Both the position numbers and the translations under genes were made by a program. This document shows, in pieces, positions 48,545 to 50,310 of a stretch of 50,310 nucleotides of DNA. The DNA is from Acidobacteria bacterium 13_1_40CM_65_14. Its GTDB lineage: Bacteria > Acidobacteriota > Vicinamibacteria > Vicinamibacterales > CAVVIG01. The notes beneath the pieces were generated by a model that searched no databases, was not told the DNA's origin, and saw nothing but the letters and a program-made list of their open reading frames with translations. The stretch is taken from contig MNEX01000282.1 of assembly GCA_001917905.1 (NCBI GenBank), positions 1-50,310 of the forward strand, given 5' to 3'. Positions within the stretch are counted from its first letter, which is position 1. Each line of letters starts with the position of its first letter.

Positions 48545-49021
48545 TCAAAAGAGCGCGTATGAGCACACGTCTTGATCGAAGCCGACGACGACCGGCCGAG
48601 GAATGAACCGGACCGCCGTGCCCATCCCGGTCGCACCCATGATGATGAGCAGGACACCGGCCATCATCGCGCACAGGAAGAGACCGTCGACGCCGTGCTT
48701 CGCCACGATGCCGGCGACGACGATGACGACTGCGCCGGTCGGTCCGGCGATCTGCGTCCGCGATCCGCCGAGCGCCGACACGAGGAAGCCGGTCACGATC
48801 GCCGTGTAGAGTCCTGCCTGCGGAGGCAGTCCGGACGCAATCGCGAAGGCCATCGCGAGCGGCAGCGCGACGAAGCCGACCGTGACGCCGGCGCTGATGT
48901 CGGCGATGGCGATGGATCGGTTGTAGCCGCGAATCGCCGTGAACAGCCGCGGCAGCAGCTGGCGGCGCGCCAACGCACGCAGCAGCGGGACGCGCGCGAG
49001 CCGCGCTGGCAACTGGGTCAT
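48545..49021 (-). pseudogene. Truncated SulP-family anion transporter
   Basis: 158 codons: LLPRLFTAIRGYNRSIAIAD, ISAGVTVGFVALPLAMAFAI, GLPPQAGLYTAIVTGFLVSA and SRTQIAGPTGAVVIVVAGIV are the canonical start of SulP transporters (about 500+ residues). After FIPRPVVVGF, where family members continue with a TxGI-type helix, it breaks into DQDVCSYALF and stops. The remaining helices and STAS domain are absent from the window, so it is probably a non-functional fragment. It overlaps the DJ-1 gene end. Confidence 0.7.
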
Positions 49022-49022
49022 G

Positions 49023-49667
49023 TCACACAGCCGCCGGTCGACCTCGCGGGTAGTCGATGTACCGCGCGGTCTCGTCGGCGACCTCGCGCCCGCACAGCCG
49101 CTCGACCACGTCGAAGGCCATGTCGATGCCCGCCGACACGCCGGCCGACGACACGATGCCGTCGCTGACCACGCGCGCATCGCGCTCGACCTGAATCGAC
49201 GGATCGAGCGAGGCGAGCAGATCGAGCGCCGCCCAGTGCGTCGTGGCGCGCCGACGGGTGAGCAGTCCCGTTTGCGCCAGTAGGAGCGCGCCCGTGCACA
49301 CGGACGTGACGAGCGACGCGCGCGCCGCCACCGACCGAATCCACGCGAGCGTCGTGTAGTCGTTGAGCAGCGCGCGCGTCCCGAACCCGCCGGGGATGAC
49401 CACGATGTCAATCGGCGGCGCGGCGTCCCACGCGTAGGTCGGCGTCACTTTCAATCCGCCAATCGCCGTCACGACGTCACTGGTGCGCGCGATGGTGAAG
49501 ACCTCGAACGGCGCGCTGTCGTCGCTGCGACGCGAATCCGCTCCCGGCACGAGCCGCGTGCGGGAGAACACTTCGAACGGACCGGCGAAGTCGAGCACCT
49601 CGACGTCGTCGAAGATCAAAATGCCGACGGTCTGCTTCTTTGTCACAGCTCCTTCGTCGTTTGTCAC
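49023..49667 (-). CDS. DJ-1/PfpI-family (class I GATase-like) protein
   Basis: 214 residues. VGILIFDDVEVLDFAGPFEV, IDIVVIPGGFGTRALLND, nucleophile elbow Cys in VTSVCTGALLLAQTGLL with RRATTHWAAL, and VVSDGIVSSAGVSAGIDMAF. This set matches the isonitrile-hydratase/AraC-N-terminal branch of DJ-1/PfpI; no HTH follows, so it is an enzyme or chaperone rather than a regulator. The start is ambiguous: GTG 49667 and GTG 49646 lie in successive copies of a 20-bp tandem repeat, each with AAGGA before it. Confidence 0.85.
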   Translation of the reverse strand: MTNDEGAVTKKQTVGILIFDDVEVLDFAGPFEVFSRTRLVPGADSRRSDDSAPFEVFTIARTSDVVTAIGGLKVTPTYAWDAAPPIDIVVIPGGFGTRALLNDYTTLAWIRSVAARASLVTSVCTGALLLAQTGLLTRRRATTHWAALDLLASLDPSIQVERDARVVSDGIVSSAGVSAGIDMAFDVVERLCGREVADETARYIDYPRGRPAAV

Positions 49668-49700
49668 AATTCCTTCGTCGTTGTCACAATTCCTTCGTCA
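49640..49700. repeat. 20-bp triplication across the GNAT stop and DJ-1 start
   Basis: Units 49640-49659, 49661-49680 and 49681-49700 read TTGTCACARYTCCTTCGTCG with few differences. On the minus strand each gives an AAGGA-GTGACAA start-like module. The first contains the GNAT stop codon. Confidence 0.85.
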
Positions 49701-50151
49701 TCAGCATGAAATGCGCCGGCTTGGTGAGCTTCGCTTCCTCAAACGGCATGGTGCCACAGTCTGTATAGCCAAGGGTTCGATAGAAGCCTGGCAGCTCCGT
49801 CCGGAGATTGACGATCTTGATGTCGACCGCCCGGCATCCGGCAGCGCGGCAGTACTGCTCCGCGGCCGCCATCATCCGTCGTCCGATTCCGCGTCTGTGC
49901 AGGCTCGGCTGCACCGCCAGCATACCGATGTAGCCGCGCTCGCCGCCCGGCTCGACGTAGATGCACGCGTCGGCGCCGCCGCCGTCGCCGTCGGCAATTA
50001 GAAACGTGCCCTTCTCGAGGTAGCTCGCGACATCGTCGATGTCGGTGCGATCGCGATCGACGAAGCGCCGTTCGACGACGAACGCGGCGTTGATCAGGGA
50101 CACGAGCAGCGGGACGTCGGTGATGGTCGCGGTGCGAATCGTATTCGTCAT
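49684..50151 (-). CDS. GNAT-family N-acetyltransferase
   Basis: 155 residues. MTNTIRTATITDVPLLVSLI, acetyl-CoA site YIGMLAVQPSLHRRGIGRRM (Q/RxxGxG/A), then MAAAEQYCRAAGCRAVDIKI and FYRTLGYTDCGTMPFEEAKL. The acceptor is unknown. ATG 50151 is preceded by a purine-rich GAAAAAAG, with a hairpin repeat ending 11 nt upstream. Its end overlaps the tandem repeat at the DJ-1 start. Confidence 0.87.
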   Translation of the reverse strand: MTNTIRTATITDVPLLVSLINAAFVVERRFVDRDRTDIDDVASYLEKGTFLIADGDGGGADACIYVEPGGERGYIGMLAVQPSLHRRGIGRRMMAAAEQYCRAAGCRAVDIKIVNLRTELPGFYRTLGYTDCGTMPFEEAKLTKPAHFMLMTKEL

Positions 50152-50162
50152 CTTTTTTCAAC

Positions 50163-50250
50163 GGCGCTGGGGCCCCACCCCCAGCGCGAACTGACGCTGA
50201 CGCCTCGCCTCGGATTCCCATGTCCTCGGCTCGGCGTGGCCGCAGGCGCG
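50163..50250 (-). repeat. Start-codon hairpin repeat, copy 6 (upstream of GNAT)
   Basis: The core stem GCGCTGGGG / CCCCAGCGC around GTGGGG (50164-50187) ends about 12 nt before the GNAT ATG. The distal tract CTCGCCTCGGATTCCCATGT and GTCCTCGGCTCGGCG match copy 3 at 22935. Confidence 0.8.
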
Positions 50251-50310
50251 TCACCGGCTCGCGCCGAATCGCTCCGCCGCTCGCGCGCGCGCCTGCGCGG
50301 CGACCTCGTC
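50251..50310 (-). CDS. Possible C-terminus of a gene cut by the right edge
   Basis: Nineteen minus-strand codons DEVAAQARARAAERFGASR end in TGA, open to the window edge. The Ala/Arg helix looks like a natural C-terminus and it ends exactly where hairpin copy 6 begins. Too short to identify. Confidence 0.35.
   Translation of the reverse strand, partial: DEVAAQARARAAERFGASR

Overview
The window is a high-GC bacterial chromosome segment. It probably comes from an Acidobacteriota genome, perhaps of the Vicinamibacteria type. Two FtsX/MacB-like permeases of the ADOP type with a PadR regulator suggest this, as do the many short interspersed GC-rich hairpins. The lineage is inferred from gene content; no rRNA or tRNA gene was seen.

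Region 1 (1-13547, all minus strand) is a cation-homeostasis supercluster. Transcription runs from high to low coordinates. A KimA-like K+ importer comes first, then a short KdpD-type kinase, KdpE, a fused APC-USP-MgtE transporter, a free USP-like protein, an APC-USP transporter, a USP-porin fusion, a 32-residue membrane peptide, KdpF and KdpA (cut by the left edge). Two USP-led units are preceded by identical arrays of CTAAA boxes spaced 11 and 22 bp apart, which are candidate KdpE sites. Short remnants of kdpE and of a USP gene show that the cluster grew by tandem duplication and decay.

Region 2 (13700-25034) is housekeeping: der, hup with a near-consensus promoter, an M50 protease, priA, a family-4 uracil-DNA glycosylase, coaBC, rpoZ, gmk, yicC and an MsbA-like exporter.

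Region 3 (25066-37292) is envelope polysaccharide synthesis. galE and ugd run leftward. Four GT4 and one GT2 glycosyltransferases, an undecaprenyl-phosphate sugar transferase and a UDP-glucuronate decarboxylase run rightward. Together they could make UDP-Gal, UDP-GlcA and UDP-Xyl and build a lipid-linked glycan. A zinc-ribbon, membrane-anchored trypsin-like protease sits inside this block.

Region 4 (37328-50310) is accessory. It holds a YtrA-type GntR regulator with its ABC exporter and operator, a secreted two-repeat protein, a frameshifted small gene, a zinc-binding/glycine-repeat protein, a dual-specificity phosphatase, two divergent ADOP permeases with PadR and its operator, an S41-like lipoprotein, a truncated SulP gene, a DJ-1/PfpI protein and a GNAT acetyltransferase.

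The main unexplained signal is a family of hairpins with a conserved GTGGGG loop and variable paired arms. Six copies lie just 5' of start codons (kdpA, rpoZ, yicC, ugd, a GT4 gene and the GNAT gene), always in the same orientation to the gene. Other repeat families include palindromes translated within der and udg, a 74-bp dispersed repeat, an inverted-repeat element present twice, and several minisatellites at gene junctions.
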